A stretch of DNA of 64,000 bases from Marinomonas aquiplantarum (GCF_003314975.1 NZ_QNRF01000002.1:186001-250000), one strand, 5' to 3'. Numbered from the stretch's first letter, positions 46,368 through 57,004 are shown. The notes: a model not told the origin generated them from the letters alone. Numbers and translations are program-made.

Positions 46368-47858
46368 ATGAGCAAAGAAATTCTTTTGGTAGTAGAAGCC
46401 GTATCCAACGAAAAAGATGTTCCGAAACAAGTTATTTTCGAAGCTGTTGAGATTGCTTTAGCCAGTGCTGCCAAGCGTCGTTTTGAAGAAGACGCACTAA
46501 TTCGAGTGTCTATTGATCAGCGTTCTGGTGATTACATGACGTATCGTCAGTGGAACATTGTTGCCGATGAAGATTACTCTAATCCAGCATTTGAATTAAC
46601 GATCGATGATTCTGAAGAGCAAAACCTAGGTTTAGGCATAGGTGAAGTTTACGAAGAAGAAGTGGAATCAGAAGAGTTTGGTCGTATTGCTGCACAAACA
46701 GCAAAACAAGTTATCGTGCAAAAAGTGCGCGAAGCAGAACGCGCTAAAATGGTTGCCTTGTATGCTGAGAAAGTTGGCAAGCTAGTTCATGGTCAAGTTA
46801 AGAAAGTGACTCGTGATAGCTTGATCATTGATCTTGGTGAAAACGCGGAAGCCACTTTACCAAAAGATCAATTGATCGCTCGTGAAAGTTTCCGTATGAA
46901 CGATCGCATTCGTGCCTTGTTGTTGGAAATCCGTGAAGACAACCGCGGTGCACAATTGATTTTGTCACGTAATGCCCCTGCCTTCATGGTTGAGTTGTTC
47001 CGTCTTGAAGTGCCAGAAATTGCAGAAGAAGTCATTGAGATTCGTGGTGCTTCACGTGATCCAGGTTTACGCGCCAAAATCGCTGTAAAAACCAATGACC
47101 GTCGTATCGATCCAATTGGTGCGTGTGTTGGTATGCGCGGTGCTCGAGTGCAAGCAGTTTCAAATGAAATGAATGGCGAGCGCGTTGATATCGTTCTTTG
47201 GGACGATAATCCAGCGCAATTAGTGATCAATGCAATGGCCCCTGCTGAAGTGGATTCTATTGTTATTGATGAAGATGCTCACTCTATGGATGTGGCGGTG
47301 AAAGCTGACAACCTAGCTCAAGCGATTGGCCGTAACGGTCAAAATGTTCGCTTAGCCTCATCTTTGACTGGCTGGTTGTTGAATGTAATGACCAGTGAAG
47401 ATGCAGAAGCGAAACAACAAGAAGAGTCGCAGAAACTAATCGACTTGTTTGTTTCTGGTCTTAATATCGACGACGATTTGGCAATTCAAATGGTTGACGA
47501 GGGATTTGCTTCTTTGGAAGAAGTGGCTTATGTCCCAATGGAAGAAATGTTAGACATCGACGGATTTGATGAAGATTTAGTAAACGAACTTCGCTCACGA
47601 GCAAAAGAAGCCCTATTAAATCAAGCTCTTCAAGCAGAAGAGCAGTTGGACGGGGCGAAACCGGCTGAAGACTTACTGACAATGGAAGGCATGGATAATC
47701 ATCTTGCCTTGGTACTTGCTTCCATGGGTGTCATCACAATGGAAGACCTGGCCGAACAGTCTGTCGATGAGTTGCTTGACGTTGAAGGTATGACGGAAGA
47801 GCGCGCAGCCAGCTTAATTTTGACCGCTCGTGCACCTTGGTTCACTGAATCTGAATAA
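46368..47858 (+). CDS. nusA: Transcription termination/antitermination factor NusA
   Basis: A 496-residue protein binding RNA polymerase. N-terminal domain (1-~125), S1 (~135-200; [18 protein letters not shown]), KH1 and KH2 (~200-345; [17 protein letters not shown] and [13 protein letters not shown]), and two C-terminal acidic repeats. The second repeat ends [19 protein letters not shown]. It controls pausing, termination and antitermination, and in known cases its own operon leader. Confidence 0.96.
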   Translation: MSKEILLVVEAVSNEKDVPKQVIFEAVEIALASAAKRRFEEDALIRVSIDQRSGDYMTYRQWNIVADEDYSNPAFELTIDDSEEQNLGLGIGEVYEEEVESEEFGRIAAQTAKQVIVQKVREAERAKMVALYAEKVGKLVHGQVKKVTRDSLIIDLGENAEATLPKDQLIARESFRMNDRIRALLLEIREDNRGAQLILSRNAPAFMVELFRLEVPEIAEEVIEIRGASRDPGLRAKIAVKTNDRRIDPIGACVGMRGARVQAVSNEMNGERVDIVLWDDNPAQLVINAMAPAEVDSIVIDEDAHSMDVAVKADNLAQAIGRNGQNVRLASSLTGWLLNVMTSEDAEAKQQEESQKLIDLFVSGLNIDDDLAIQMVDEGFASLEEVAYVPMEEMLDIDGFDEDLVNELRSRAKEALLNQALQAEEQLDGAKPAEDLLTMEGMDNHLALVLASMGVITMEDLAEQSVDELLDVEGMTEERAASLILTARAPWFTESE

Positions 47859-47884
47859 AATCTGAGTACAAAAGGGGGAACTTA

Positions 47885-50458
47885 ATGACAGTTCAAACCG
47901 TAAAGATACTATCCGAACTGGTTAATAAACCAGTCGATAAGCTACTAGCTCAGATGAAAGAGGCTGGTCTTCCGCAAACAAAAGCGGACCAAGAAGTCTC
48001 TGAAGTTGAAAAGCAAGTGTTATTGAACTATTTAAAACGTCAGCATGGCGAAGATGAAACGGCTGACAGCCAACGCATTACATTGCAGCGTAAGAAAACC
48101 AGTACCATTTCTGGTGATGGTGGCAAATCAGTCAATGTGGCTGTGAAGAAAAAACGTACTTACGTGAAGCGTGATGATGTTGACGAAGAGGCGCAAAAAC
48201 AGGAAGAATTAGCTAAGCGTCTTGCCGAAGAGCAAGCTCGCCAGCAAGCAGAAGAACAGGCTCGCCTTGAAGCAGAGCGCAAGCTTGCAGAAGAGACGGC
48301 AGCTAAAGCGAAGGCTGAAGCTGAAGAAAAAGCGCGTCAAGAAGCGGAAAAAACCGTTGCCACTAAGGACAATGGCGTGCTAAATGATACGGAGCAAAAT
48401 GCCTCCGACGTAGGAGCGGCAGAACCCGTGGAAACACCTAAACAGAAAAAAGCGCCAAAGAAGGCTACTCAGCCAGCAATGGACAGTAAAAAGCCAAGCG
48501 TTGCCCCTAAAGGCAAGAAAGGCCCTCGTCATGACAGTGACAAAGAAAAAGACAAGCCTCGCGGTCGTAACAACCCTGACAACAAGCGCAGTCGTGTCAA
48601 TGTTAATGACGGTGATGAGTTTGGTCGCCGCAGTGGCAAGCTAGGTCGCAAACATAAGAAAGCGACTAAGCAAGAGCATGGTTTCCAGAAGCCAACGGCT
48701 AAAATGGTTCATGAAGTTGCTCTGCCTGAAAGCATCACTGTTGCTGACTTAGCTGAAAAAATGGCCGTTAAAGGCGCAGAAGTTATCAAGATCATGTTTA
48801 AGATGGGGGCCATGGCCACCATTAACCAGACAATTGATCGTGATACAGCGACTCTAGTGGTCGAAGAAATGGGTCACACGGTCAAATACATTGACGAAAA
48901 TGCTGTGGAAAATGACATGATCGATGCCATCGATTATGAAGGTGAAGCCATCAAACGTGCCCCAGTGGTAACGGTTATGGGTCACGTTGACCATGGTAAA
49001 ACGTCTTTGCTGGATTACATTCGTACGACTCGTGTTGCCGCAGCGGAATCGGGTGGTATTACCCAGCATATCGGTGCTTATCACGTAGAAACGCCACATG
49101 GCATGGTGAGCTTCCTGGATACACCTGGACACGCAGCCTTTACCTCTATGCGTGCTCGTGGTGCTAAAGCAACCGATATTGTTATCTTGGTTTGTGCAGC
49201 AGACGATGGTGTTATGCCACAAACGATTGAGGCGATTCAGCATGCTCGTGCAGCCGAAGTGCCTATGGTTGTTGCCATTACTAAGGTCGATAAAGAAGGT
49301 GCTGACATTGAGCGCGTGAAAAACGAGCTTGTGGCACAAGAAGTCGTTCCTGAAGAATGGGGCGGTGATATCCAATTCGTTGGTGTATCGGCTAAATCTG
49401 GTGAAGGTATTGAAGCACTTCTAGAAGCGGTATTGTTACAAGCTGAAGTACTTGAATTAAGCGCAGTTCCAAGTGCACCTGCGAAAGGTGTTGTGGTCGA
49501 AGCTCGTCTAGACCGTGGTCGTGGTTCTGTTGCGACCTTGTTGGTACAAAACGGTACTTTGCGCAAAGGTGATATCGTCCTTGCTGGTCTTCAAATGGGC
49601 CGCGTACGTGCCTTGTTAGATGAAAATGGTAAAGCGATTGATGCGGCAGGTCCTTCTATTCCAGTTGAGATCCTAGGTCTTGACGGTACACCTGATGCGG
49701 GTGAAGAATTCATCGTTGTTGCGGATGAGCGTAAAGCTCGTGAAGTAGCTAACTTCCGTCAAGGTAAGTACCGTGAGGTGCGTTTTGCTCGTCAGCATTC
49801 TGCGAAACTAGAAAACCTATTCTCTGAAATGGGTAAAGACGAAGTTCGTACTTTGAATGTGGTACTAAAAGCCGATGTACGTGGTTCTTTAGAAGCCTTG
49901 ATCAAATCTCTAACCGATTTGAATACAGACGAAGTAAAAGTCAATATCGTTTCTAGCGGTGTTGGTGGTATTACGGAAACGGATGCGACTTTGGCGCTAG
50001 CGTCGGAAGCGGTTATTTTTGGTTTCAACGTACGTGCCGATACGTCAGCGAAGCAATTCATTGAACGTGAAAGCATCGATCTACGTTACTACAGTGTTAT
50101 CTACAACATCATTGATGATGTGAAACAAGCGCTGTCTGGCATGTTGACACCGGATCTACGTGAAGATATTCAAGGTACGGCTGAAGTACGTGACGTCTTC
50201 CGTTCGCCGAAGTTTGGTTTGATCGCCGGTTGTATGGTCATCGAAGGTACGGTTTACCGTAACAAGCAGATTCGCGTATTGCGTGATGATGTGGTGATCT
50301 ATGAAGGTGAACTTGAGTCGCTTCGTCGCTTCAAAGATGCGGTTAATGAAGTTAGCCGTGGTATGGAATGTGGTATCGGTGTGAAGAACTACACAGATGT
50401 CAAAGTAGGCGATAAGATCGAGGTTTTTGAAACCATCGAAGTTGCGCGTACGCTTTAA
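47885..50458 (+). CDS. infB: Translation initiation factor IF-2
   Basis: An 857-residue GTPase delivering fMet-tRNA to the ribosome. An IF2_N domain (1-~60), a long charged Lys/Glu/Ala-rich coiled region (~90-260), a second IF2_N-like domain (~280-340), then the G domain with G1 GHVDHGKTS (~366), G3 DTPGHAAF and G4 ITKVDK. Domains II-IV follow. The length is near E. coli (890). Internal alternative starts are possible, as in other species, but are not assigned. Confidence 0.97.
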   Translation: MTVQTVKILSELVNKPVDKLLAQMKEAGLPQTKADQEVSEVEKQVLLNYLKRQHGEDETADSQRITLQRKKTSTISGDGGKSVNVAVKKKRTYVKRDDVDEEAQKQEELAKRLAEEQARQQAEEQARLEAERKLAEETAAKAKAEAEEKARQEAEKTVATKDNGVLNDTEQNASDVGAAEPVETPKQKKAPKKATQPAMDSKKPSVAPKGKKGPRHDSDKEKDKPRGRNNPDNKRSRVNVNDGDEFGRRSGKLGRKHKKATKQEHGFQKPTAKMVHEVALPESITVADLAEKMAVKGAEVIKIMFKMGAMATINQTIDRDTATLVVEEMGHTVKYIDENAVENDMIDAIDYEGEAIKRAPVVTVMGHVDHGKTSLLDYIRTTRVAAAESGGITQHIGAYHVETPHGMVSFLDTPGHAAFTSMRARGAKATDIVILVCAADDGVMPQTIEAIQHARAAEVPMVVAITKVDKEGADIERVKNELVAQEVVPEEWGGDIQFVGVSAKSGEGIEALLEAVLLQAEVLELSAVPSAPAKGVVVEARLDRGRGSVATLLVQNGTLRKGDIVLAGLQMGRVRALLDENGKAIDAAGPSIPVEILGLDGTPDAGEEFIVVADERKAREVANFRQGKYREVRFARQHSAKLENLFSEMGKDEVRTLNVVLKADVRGSLEALIKSLTDLNTDEVKVNIVSSGVGGITETDATLALASEAVIFGFNVRADTSAKQFIERESIDLRYYSVIYNIIDDVKQALSGMLTPDLREDIQGTAEVRDVFRSPKFGLIAGCMVIEGTVYRNKQIRVLRDDVVIYEGELESLRRFKDAVNEVSRGMECGIGVKNYTDVKVGDKIEVFETIEVARTL

Positions 50459-50470
50459 TAGGACAAAATC

Positions 50471-50860
50471 ATGGCAGGCGAATTTAGTCGTACTAGTCGG
50501 ATTGGTGACCAGCTCCAGAAGGAGCTGGCGTCCTTGATCCAGTTTGAAGTAAAAGATCCTCGTTTAGGCTTGGTAACCATTAATGAAGTTCGTGTCGCCA
50601 AGGATCTTGGTTACGCGGATGTTTATTACACTGTTTTGGGAAAAGATGATCAGCCGGAAGTGATTGCTGAAAATCAAGCGGCACTTGATAGCGCAAAAGG
50701 TTTTTTGCGTCGTCGTTTGTCGCAAGAGGTGAAGCTGCGAGTTATGCCGCATTTACGCTTTCACTATGACCAAAGCGTGTTGAATGGTACTCGCATGTCG
50801 GCTTTGATTGACGAAGCGATTCGCGATGATCAAAGTAAAAGCGGTAACGAAGACGAGTAA
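50471..50860 (+). CDS. rbfA: 30S ribosome-binding factor RbfA
   Basis: A 129-residue KH-fold cold-shock protein for 16S 5' maturation. SRTSRIGDQLQKELASLIQ begins it, and RLGLVTINEVRVAKDLGYADVY is the family signature. It lies 12 bp after infB and 9 bp before truB, so it is co-translated with them. Confidence 0.95.
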   Translation: MAGEFSRTSRIGDQLQKELASLIQFEVKDPRLGLVTINEVRVAKDLGYADVYYTVLGKDDQPEVIAENQAALDSAKGFLRRRLSQEVKLRVMPHLRFHYDQSVLNGTRMSALIDEAIRDDQSKSGNEDE

Positions 50861-50869
50861 TTAGGTTAT

Positions 50870-51799
50870 ATGTCTAAAACGAAATGGCGTTCAGTAGACG
50901 GTATCGTACTACTGAACAAGCCGATCGGCTTGAGCTCTAACCAAGCTCTACAACGTGTTCGCCGCTTATATCGAGCGGCGAAAGCGGGTCACACAGGTGC
51001 TCTTGATCCATTGGCAACGGGGATGTTACCCCTTTGTCTTGGTGAGGCCACCAAATTCTCTCAATTCTTGTTAGACGCAGATAAGCGTTACATCACTTGT
51101 ATTCAGTTGGGGAAACGAACCACAACAGGCGACAAAGAAGGTGATGTACTCACTGATGAAGCTATTCCGTCACTTTCTGATACTGAGTTAGAAACCATTC
51201 TTGATCAATTCCGAGGTGATATTGAGCAGGTGCCGCCAATGTATTCAGCTTTGAAGCATGAAGGCAAGCCTCTTTATGAATATGCGCGAAAAGGGATAGT
51301 TATTGAGCGTAAGCGACGACAGGTGAGAATTTCAAATTTAACTTTGATTTCGCGCACCGAGGATACCTTAACCTTAGATGTACAGTGTTCAAAAGGCACC
51401 TACATTCGCACCATTGGTGAAGACATTGGTGAGGCATTAGGGTGTGGTGCGCATTTGCATTCATTGCATCGTGTGTCGACCGCGGGTTACTCGCCAGATG
51501 ATATGTTGAGCTTGGAAGAGTTTGAAGCGCTGGCACAACAAGGTGAAGACCAACTTGATGCAAAATTAATGTCAATGGATACTGCCGTTGCGCATTTAGA
51601 TCAGGTAGAATTGTCGCCATTGCAAGCGAGAGAAATGGTGTTTGGCCGTCGTGTCGAAAATCATACAGAATTAGCGTTAGACAGCTTGGTTCGCTTATAC
51701 GATCAAGGTGAAAATCGCTTTTTGGGTCTAGGGCTAATAAAAGATCATTTTATTAAGCCTCAACGACTCATAAATACCAGTGAGTTAGCAAACAATTAG
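50870..51799 (+). CDS. truB: tRNA pseudouridine(55) synthase TruB
   Basis: A 309-residue enzyme making pseudouridine 55 in tRNA T-loops. The catalytic Asp is in AGHTGALDPLATGMLPLCLG (~residue 46). IEQVPPMYSALKHEGKPLYE and CSKGTYIRTIGEDIGEALG are further TruB motifs. A C-terminal PUA-like part follows. End of the rimP-truB run, then rpsO with its own leader. Confidence 0.96.
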   Translation: MSKTKWRSVDGIVLLNKPIGLSSNQALQRVRRLYRAAKAGHTGALDPLATGMLPLCLGEATKFSQFLLDADKRYITCIQLGKRTTTGDKEGDVLTDEAIPSLSDTELETILDQFRGDIEQVPPMYSALKHEGKPLYEYARKGIVIERKRRQVRISNLTLISRTEDTLTLDVQCSKGTYIRTIGEDIGEALGCGAHLHSLHRVSTAGYSPDDMLSLEEFEALAQQGEDQLDAKLMSMDTAVAHLDQVELSPLQAREMVFGRRVENHTELALDSLVRLYDQGENRFLGLGLIKDHFIKPQRLINTSELANN

Positions 51800-51885
51800 T
51801 GTTAAACTAACTCTCGTAGGGTAACTGAAAATATGCTCGGCTATCCTTTATTTTTAATCGCATATTATTATTCGGAGATAAGATT

Positions 51886-52155
51886 ATGGCATTGTCTGCA
51901 GAATCTAAAGCAGCATTGGTTAAAGAGTTTCAAGTAGCGGAAGGCGACACTGGTTCACCTGAAGTTCAAGTAGCATTGTTGACTAAGAACATCGAAGGTC
52001 TTCAAGGTCACTTTAAAGCTCATATCCATGACCATCATTCTCGTCGCGGTCTAATTCGCATGGTAAACCAACGTCGTAAGTTGTTGGATTACCTTAAGCG
52101 TAAAGACGCAGCGCGTTACACTAGCTTGATCAAAAAGCTAGGTCTACGTCGCTAA
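51886..52155 (+). CDS. rpsO: 30S ribosomal protein S15
   Basis: An 89-residue primary 16S-binding protein. [19 protein letters not shown] and [19 protein letters not shown] match S15 throughout. A GGAG-type ribosome-binding site lies before the ATG. It precedes pnp, separated by a terminator and the pnp leader, as in E. coli. Confidence 0.97.
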   Translation: MALSAESKAALVKEFQVAEGDTGSPEVQVALLTKNIEGLQGHFKAHIHDHHSRRGLIRMVNQRRKLLDYLKRKDAARYTSLIKKLGLRR

Positions 52156-52163
52156 GACTGAAG

Positions 52164-52194
52164 AAGGGCCATAAAATATTATGGCCCTTTTTTT
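52164..52194 (+). terminator. Rho-independent terminator of rpsO
   Basis: AAGGGCCATAA, an AATA loop, TTATGGCCCTT, then TTTTT. Read-through into pnp is likely partial, as in E. coli. Confidence 0.9.
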
Positions 52195-52199
52195 ATTGG

Positions 52200-52289
52200 T
52201 CTCCCAAGGGCAGCCTGTACTTCATATGTGCTTTATAGAAAACTCAGAGCATATATGAGTACTGGCTTAAAAAGATGATCTTTGGGAGA
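52200..52289 (+). promoter_or_regulatory. pnp leader with nested long hairpins
   Basis: An outer stem pairs TCTCCCAAGG (52200-52209) with CTTTGGGAGA (52280-52289). Inside it, 52214-52232 pairs with 52247-52266 in a long, slightly imperfect stem built on GTACTTCATATG and CATATATGAGTAC. E. coli pnp has a leader of this kind that RNase III cuts and PNPase then degrades, giving autoregulation. The same control is likely here. Confidence 0.65.
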
Positions 52290-52319
52290 AAGTAATTTTT
52301 TTAATAAAAAGGAATACTA

Positions 52320-54428
52320 GTGAGTATTACGACAAAAACTTTCCAGTTCGGTAATGATACCGTCACTCTTGAAACTGGCCGTATCGCTCGTCAAGCGACG
52401 GGTGCTGTATTATGTACCATTGGTGATGCGCAAGTACTTGCGACTGTTGTTGGTGCAAAATCCGCTAAACCAGGTCAAGACTTTTTCCCATTATCTGTAC
52501 ATTATCAAGAGCGTGCTTACGCGGTTGGTAAAATCCCAGGTGGATTCTTAAAGCGTGAAGGCCGTCCTTCTGAGAAAGAAACACTGACTTCTCGTTTGAT
52601 TGACCGCCCAATTCGTCCTTTGTTCCCGAAAGGTTTCATGAACGAAGTTCAGGTTGTGTGTACTGTCATGTCGACTAACACAAACTTGGATGCGGACATT
52701 GCTGCTATGTTGGCAACGTCTGCTGCTTTGACCATTTCTGGCATTCCATTCAACGGCCCAATTGGTGCTGCTCGTGTTGGATTCAATGATGAGTCTGGCT
52801 ACGTTCTAAACCCAAGCTACTCTGAGCTAGAATCTTCTCTACTAGACATGGTTGTTGCGGGTACTAAAGACGCTGTATTAATGGTTGAGTCTGAAGCGCA
52901 AGAGCTAACAGAAGACGAAATGCTAGGTGCGGTTTTGTTCGCACACAAAGAAATGCAATCAGCGATCGGTGCTATTACTGAATTTGCAGCAGAAGCTGGC
53001 AAACCTCGCTGGGAATGGCAACCAGAAGCCGCTAATGTTTCTCTACAAGAAGCGGTTGAATCTGGTTACGCAGCACAAATTGAAGAAGCATACGGTATCA
53101 GTGAGAAAATGGCTCGCTATGCACAGCTTGGTCAAGTACGTGATGCCGCTGTTGCTGCTTTAGTAACAGAAGAAGGTGAGTTTACGGAAGCGGATGTAAC
53201 GTCTGTTTTTGCGAAACTAGAAAAACGCATCGTTCGTCGTCGTGTTATTGATGGCAAGCCACGTATTGATGGTCGTGACAATAAAACCGTTCGTCCAATC
53301 GATGTTGAAGTGGGTATGTTGAGCAAAACTCACGGTTCTGCTTTGTTCACCCGTGGTGAAACTCAGGCGATTGCGACTTGTACACTAGGTACAAGCCGTG
53401 ATTCACAAATGACTGATGGTCTAACGGGCGAAAGCAAAGACAGCTTCATGCTGCATTACAACTTCCCTCCATACTCTGTTGGTGAATGTGGTCGTATGGG
53501 CGGTGTAGGTCGTCGTGAAATTGGTCATGGTCGTTTGGCTCGTCGTGGTGTTCAAGCGGTATTGCCAACCGAAGAAGAATTCCCATACACAATTCGTATT
53601 GTGTCTGAGATCACAGAATCAAATGGTTCAAGCTCAATGGCTTCTGTTTGTGGTGCTTCTTTGTCTATGATGGACGCGGGTGTTCCTCTTAAAGCACCTG
53701 TTGCTGGTATTGCCATGGGGTTGATTAAAGAAGACGATGGTTTTGCTGTCTTGACTGACATCCTTGGTGACGAAGATCACCTAGGTGATATGGACTTTAA
53801 AGTAGCGGGTACGGAAGAAGGTATCACAGCGCTTCAAATGGACATTAAAATTGAAGGCATTAACGAAGAGATCATGGATATTGCCTTGAGCCAAGCGCTT
53901 GAAGCTCGTACTCATATCCTTCGTGAAATGGCGAAAACTATTGGTTATGCACGTCCTGAGGTGTCTCCAAATGCGCCTTCTATGGCGACGATCAAAATTG
54001 ATCCTGAGAAGATTCGTGACGTTATCGGTAAAGGTGGTGCAACAATTCGTTCTATTACAGAGCAAACGGGTGCTTCTATCGATCTTGATGACGACGGTAC
54101 AGTGCGTATTTACGCTGCGGATAAAGCCGCTTCTGACGCTGCGCTACTGAAAATTCATGAAATTACCGCCGAAGCTGAAGTTGATAAACTGTACAAAGGT
54201 AAGGTCGTACGCCTTGCTGAGTTTGGTGCTTTTGTTAACATCTTACCTGGTAAAGATGGCTTGGTGCATATTTCTCAGATCGCTGAAGAGCGTATCCGTG
54301 CGGTAACTGACTTCCTAGCGGAAGGTCAAGAAGTCATCGTTAAAGTACTAGACGTTGATGCTCGTGGTCGTATCAAACTGTCTATGAAAGACGTGACTGA
54401 AGAAGAAAAAGCCGCCTTTACTGAATAA
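52320..54428 (+). CDS. pnp: Polyribonucleotide nucleotidyltransferase (PNPase)
   Basis: A 702-residue phosphorolytic 3'-5' exoribonuclease. Two RNase PH domains (~1-230 and ~310-550), with [20 protein letters not shown] and [15 protein letters not shown] catalytic loops in the second, then KH ([18 protein letters not shown]) and S1 ([20 protein letters not shown]) at the C-terminus. Starts at GTG with AAGGAA upstream. Works with RNase E and RhlB-type helicases in decay. Confidence 0.97.
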   Translation: MSITTKTFQFGNDTVTLETGRIARQATGAVLCTIGDAQVLATVVGAKSAKPGQDFFPLSVHYQERAYAVGKIPGGFLKREGRPSEKETLTSRLIDRPIRPLFPKGFMNEVQVVCTVMSTNTNLDADIAAMLATSAALTISGIPFNGPIGAARVGFNDESGYVLNPSYSELESSLLDMVVAGTKDAVLMVESEAQELTEDEMLGAVLFAHKEMQSAIGAITEFAAEAGKPRWEWQPEAANVSLQEAVESGYAAQIEEAYGISEKMARYAQLGQVRDAAVAALVTEEGEFTEADVTSVFAKLEKRIVRRRVIDGKPRIDGRDNKTVRPIDVEVGMLSKTHGSALFTRGETQAIATCTLGTSRDSQMTDGLTGESKDSFMLHYNFPPYSVGECGRMGGVGRREIGHGRLARRGVQAVLPTEEEFPYTIRIVSEITESNGSSSMASVCGASLSMMDAGVPLKAPVAGIAMGLIKEDDGFAVLTDILGDEDHLGDMDFKVAGTEEGITALQMDIKIEGINEEIMDIALSQALEARTHILREMAKTIGYARPEVSPNAPSMATIKIDPEKIRDVIGKGGATIRSITEQTGASIDLDDDGTVRIYAADKAASDAALLKIHEITAEAEVDKLYKGKVVRLAEFGAFVNILPGKDGLVHISQIAEERIRAVTDFLAEGQEVIVKVLDVDARGRIKLSMKDVTEEEKAAFTE

Positions 54429-54450
54429 TTTCAGTTTAGGTTTAGGGTTG

Positions 54451-54479
54451 AAAAAAGGTGCTTAAAGCACCTTTTTTTG
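54451..54479 (+). terminator. Rho-independent terminator of pnp
   Basis: AAAAAAGGTGCTT with AAGCACCTTTTTT, followed by TGTTTTT, 22 bp after the pnp stop. Confidence 0.92.
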
Positions 54480-54567
54480 TTTTTAATCAGGGCAGATGAG
54501 CTAGAATAATACGATATTGAGTCGTTTCATTATTCTATTGTGTGTTTCGTCGTATAAGGAAAAAGTC

Positions 54568-55158
54568 ATGAAACTAAAATTAGTCAGTGTGTTGGCAGCC
54601 AGTATGGTTTTGGTTGCTTGTAGCAAAGATGTTGTGAATACGCCTGAAGTGGCGGTTCCTAGTTGTGTGTTTGCGGATGGCTCTAATCAAGCTGCCCCTG
54701 ATTGGGTATGTGGTGCGCCAGTGGATGGCGTCGCTTTATCCGCCGTTGGTTACAGTGAAAAGTCTTCGGCTGGCCCAAATTATATGAAACAAATGGCGGC
54801 CACCTCTGCTCGAGTTGAATTAGCTCAAATCTTGAGTGTTGACCTGCAAAACATGGTCAAACAATACGTGGAAACCACGGGCGCGGCTGATGCCGAAACC
54901 GTCGATCGTGTAAACAGTGTTGTTACCAAGCAGGTGACAGAGCAGCAACTTGTTGGTTCTCGTGTGATGCGTCAGATGCCAACACCAACTGGCGGCTTAG
55001 TGGTTTTGGTTGGCTTGGATCCATCGCAAGTAGAAGGTGTTGCTGAGAGTATTTTACGTACTTCTATGAGAAACGAAGCGGCTTTGTATCAGAAGCTAGA
55101 AGCTGAGAAAAGCTTTGAAGAATTAGCGTCTGAAATTGCTAAGCGTCATTCAAACTGA
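54568..55158 (+). CDS. LPP20-family lipoprotein
   Basis: A 196-residue lipoprotein. MKLKLVSVLAASMVLVAC gives a signal peptide and lipobox LVAC (Cys 18). The mature part has VPSCVF..APDWVCGAPV, a Cys pair and the Trp-Val-Cys pattern common in LPP20-like proteins, then a long helix-rich region with ATSARVELAQILSVDLQNMV. AAGGA precedes the ATG at 54568. The role is unknown; relatives sit in the outer membrane. It is transcribed alone. Confidence 0.75.
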   Translation: MKLKLVSVLAASMVLVACSKDVVNTPEVAVPSCVFADGSNQAAPDWVCGAPVDGVALSAVGYSEKSSAGPNYMKQMAATSARVELAQILSVDLQNMVKQYVETTGAADAETVDRVNSVVTKQVTEQQLVGSRVMRQMPTPTGGLVVLVGLDPSQVEGVAESILRTSMRNEAALYQKLEAEKSFEELASEIAKRHSN

Positions 55159-55175
55159 TTCTAGCTTATTAATAG

Positions 55176-55211
55176 AAACGGCCATTATCGTTAGGTAATG
55201 GCCGTTTTTTT
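55176..55211 (+). terminator. Rho-independent terminator
   Basis: AAACGGCCATTA (55176-55187) pairs with TAATGGCCGTTT (55196-55207), then TTTT. Between convergent genes. Confidence 0.9.
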
Positions 55212-55228
55212 GTCCTGATGTTTGTCTA

Positions 55229-55657
55229 TCACTGTGATGAAGAGGGCTGTAGGTTTCCTTCTTCATCAAAAATGGGAGTTGGTTTTTTGTTTTCATCGAC
55301 AGCAACAAAATTAAAATGCCCTGTAATGGCCTTAGTGCGTTTATCACTGTGCAGTTCTTCCAGAAAAATATTTACTTCGACTTTTAACGAAGTTCGGCCA
55401 ACATGAACGACACGAGCCACAAGCTCGACTAAAATACCGGAAGGGATGGGTTGTTTGAAGTCCACTTGTTCGGTGGATATCGTGACCATGGCTTTGCGTG
55501 AAAAGCGAGTTGCTGCAATGTAAGCCACTTCATCCATCCATTGTAACGCGATACCGCCAAATAGGGTGTCGTAATGATTGGTTGTACCAGGAAACACCAT
55601 CTTGGCCACACGAGTTTCGGAGATTTCTTCTCGCTTCTGAATGAGTAGCTTGTTCAT
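55229..55657 (-). CDS. Acyl-CoA thioesterase, hotdog fold
   Basis: A 142-residue YciA-type thioesterase. HYDTLFGGIALQWMDEVAYI (~residues 28-47) is the hotdog helix with the catalytic Asp; VDFKQPIPSGILVELVARV and GRTSLKVEVNIFLEEL complete the fold. It hydrolyses acyl-CoAs; chain length is not predictable. The open frame extends to 55696, but the ATG at 55657 fits the family start MNKLLIQKREE. Its start codon overlaps that of the divergent DUF3080 gene. Confidence 0.9.
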   Translation of the reverse strand: MNKLLIQKREEISETRVAKMVFPGTTNHYDTLFGGIALQWMDEVAYIAATRFSRKAMVTISTEQVDFKQPIPSGILVELVARVVHVGRTSLKVEVNIFLEELHSDKRTKAITGHFNFVAVDENKKPTPIFDEEGNLQPSSSQ

Positions 55658-56678
55658 GTATTTTAACCCTTTTAAAACAATTATTTGGTTAAGCATTATT
55701 ATACTGATAAGCGGCTGCGATAGTCGCTTTAAAGCAGAGTTGCTGTTATCTGAATACCTACAAGATCTGAATCGATCTCAGTTGATTGAGCTTGAAGAGC
55801 CAGCAATAGTAATGCCAACTGCGTTACCTCCTGCACGTTATCGACAAAATGCCTTATCGGCTTTTGATGTCAGCTTGTTGGATTTTTTGTCCTTACAGCG
55901 TTGTGAGATCGGTATCGTCGCTGGTAGGAAGAATAGCATTCTGGGACGAGTCATGCCGGACAGTCAGCGCTTCTTGTATGAAATCGATATTATTCGTGCT
56001 ATCGAGTCTTGTCCGATTGCCGACTCTGCTTTAGAGAAAGAGTTAATGGCGGTCGCTCAGCAAAAGCGCATTGAGTTACCTAAAGCGTTTGGGAATGCCA
56101 TTTTTAATGGTGAAGAGAGTGAGGCTTTTTTCAGTCTCTCGAATGGCTTTTTGCCATTAAATTATTCTACGGCAAAGCAACAATCTTTATTAAATGCATT
56201 AACGCGATTTGTGAAGATTGGCAACACGCTTGATGCCTTACCAGTCATTCAAGGTAGTGTCTTTGAGCAGGACCTAAAACAATTGATGGACAGTGAGTAT
56301 GCTGGGCGCTTGTTGTTTAGTTTGATCCATGTTCGCCGCTATTTGGATCAGGTAACGAGTCAAATTTCCTTGTTGGGCGAAGAAGATTGTGGCGCCCCTG
56401 TTAATTATTTAAAACAGCAGTTTGAAGTACATTACGTTAAACAAGTTCAACCTTATATGGGGCGGCTGAGTCAATCAGCTTATCAAGTTTTACCTCTGCT
56501 GAATGAATTGGCTCAATTGTCTCATCTGACAGCAGAAATGCAGGCGTTTTTAACGCAATACGATATGACAGCAAGTCAAAGTGAATGGCAGCGATACCAA
56601 ATAGCTTCCCAACACCATGCAAAAGCTTGGAGTACCTTATTGAATGTGTGTGGAATGGGCGTTGGTGGTCAGAGTTAA
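55656..56678 (+). CDS. DUF3080 family lipoprotein
   Basis: A 340-residue protein. MYFNPFKTIIWLSIIILISGC is a signal peptide with lipobox ISGC (Cys ~21). SFDVSLLDFLSLQRCEIG-like and VAGRKNSILGRVMPDSQR motifs match DUF3080. The mature part is mainly helical. No function is known. The ATG at 55656 gives a proper lipoprotein signal; the ATG at 55641 adds five residues. It overlaps the divergent thioesterase start and its end overlaps the next gene by 4 bp. Confidence 0.8.
   Translation: MYFNPFKTIIWLSIIILISGCDSRFKAELLLSEYLQDLNRSQLIELEEPAIVMPTALPPARYRQNALSAFDVSLLDFLSLQRCEIGIVAGRKNSILGRVMPDSQRFLYEIDIIRAIESCPIADSALEKELMAVAQQKRIELPKAFGNAIFNGEESEAFFSLSNGFLPLNYSTAKQQSLLNALTRFVKIGNTLDALPVIQGSVFEQDLKQLMDSEYAGRLLFSLIHVRRYLDQVTSQISLLGEEDCGAPVNYLKQQFEVHYVKQVQPYMGRLSQSAYQVLPLLNELAQLSHLTAEMQAFLTQYDMTASQSEWQRYQIASQHHAKAWSTLLNVCGMGVGGQS
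55698..55703 (-). promoter_or_regulatory. -10 box for the thioesterase gene inside the DUF3080 gene
   Basis: TATAAT on the minus strand, 41 bp before the thioesterase ATG, within the first codons of the opposite gene. A weak -35 (GCGACT) stands 18 bp away. Confidence 0.45.
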
Positions 56679-56998
56679 ATTTGAGTATGAATTTGGTTTT
56701 CCAAGCTTTCCACGAGATCGTATTCGAAAGGAGTGCCTTCTGCCAAAGGTTCTTGATTAAGTGCTTTTAACAGAGCTATGTTAGCCACAGGATTATGGCC
56801 GATGCCTTGAGAGAAGTGCATAGGGCGAGTGATGGCATGAGCTTGATGTTCGTTCAAACTGTCTTTGGCATTGATCAGTGATGGGCCAGGTTGGCTAAAT
56901 AGACTCATCATCAGAGCAAATTGAGGGCTGCCTGATACCGGCTTGCCTGCTAAGCTGCTCTGGGTGACCTGAGTCTCAACAATTTCTCTTATGCTCAT
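56675..56998 (-). CDS. Small hypothetical protein
   Basis: A 107-residue protein, hydrophilic with no signal, helix or motif that I recognise. Composition is ordinary and codon use resembles that of its neighbours. It starts MSIREIVETQV; an ATG two codons earlier (57004) is possible. Its stop overlaps the convergent DUF3080 gene by 4 bp. It could be a real lineage-specific gene, but I have no family evidence. Confidence 0.5.
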   Translation of the reverse strand: MSIREIVETQVTQSSLAGKPVSGSPQFALMMSLFSQPGPSLINAKDSLNEHQAHAITRPMHFSQGIGHNPVANIALLKALNQEPLAEGTPFEYDLVESLENQIHTQI

Positions 56999-57004
56999 TA
57001 ACAT

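Noticed and set aside
48181..48360. Repeat-rich stretch inside infB
   Set aside because: It is the usual charged coiled-coil linker of IF-2, in frame and expected, not a mobile or CRISPR-like repeat.
53781..54150. Overlapping frames on both strands in pnp
   Set aside because: All overlap the conserved PNPase RNase PH/KH frame and show no independent coding signal.
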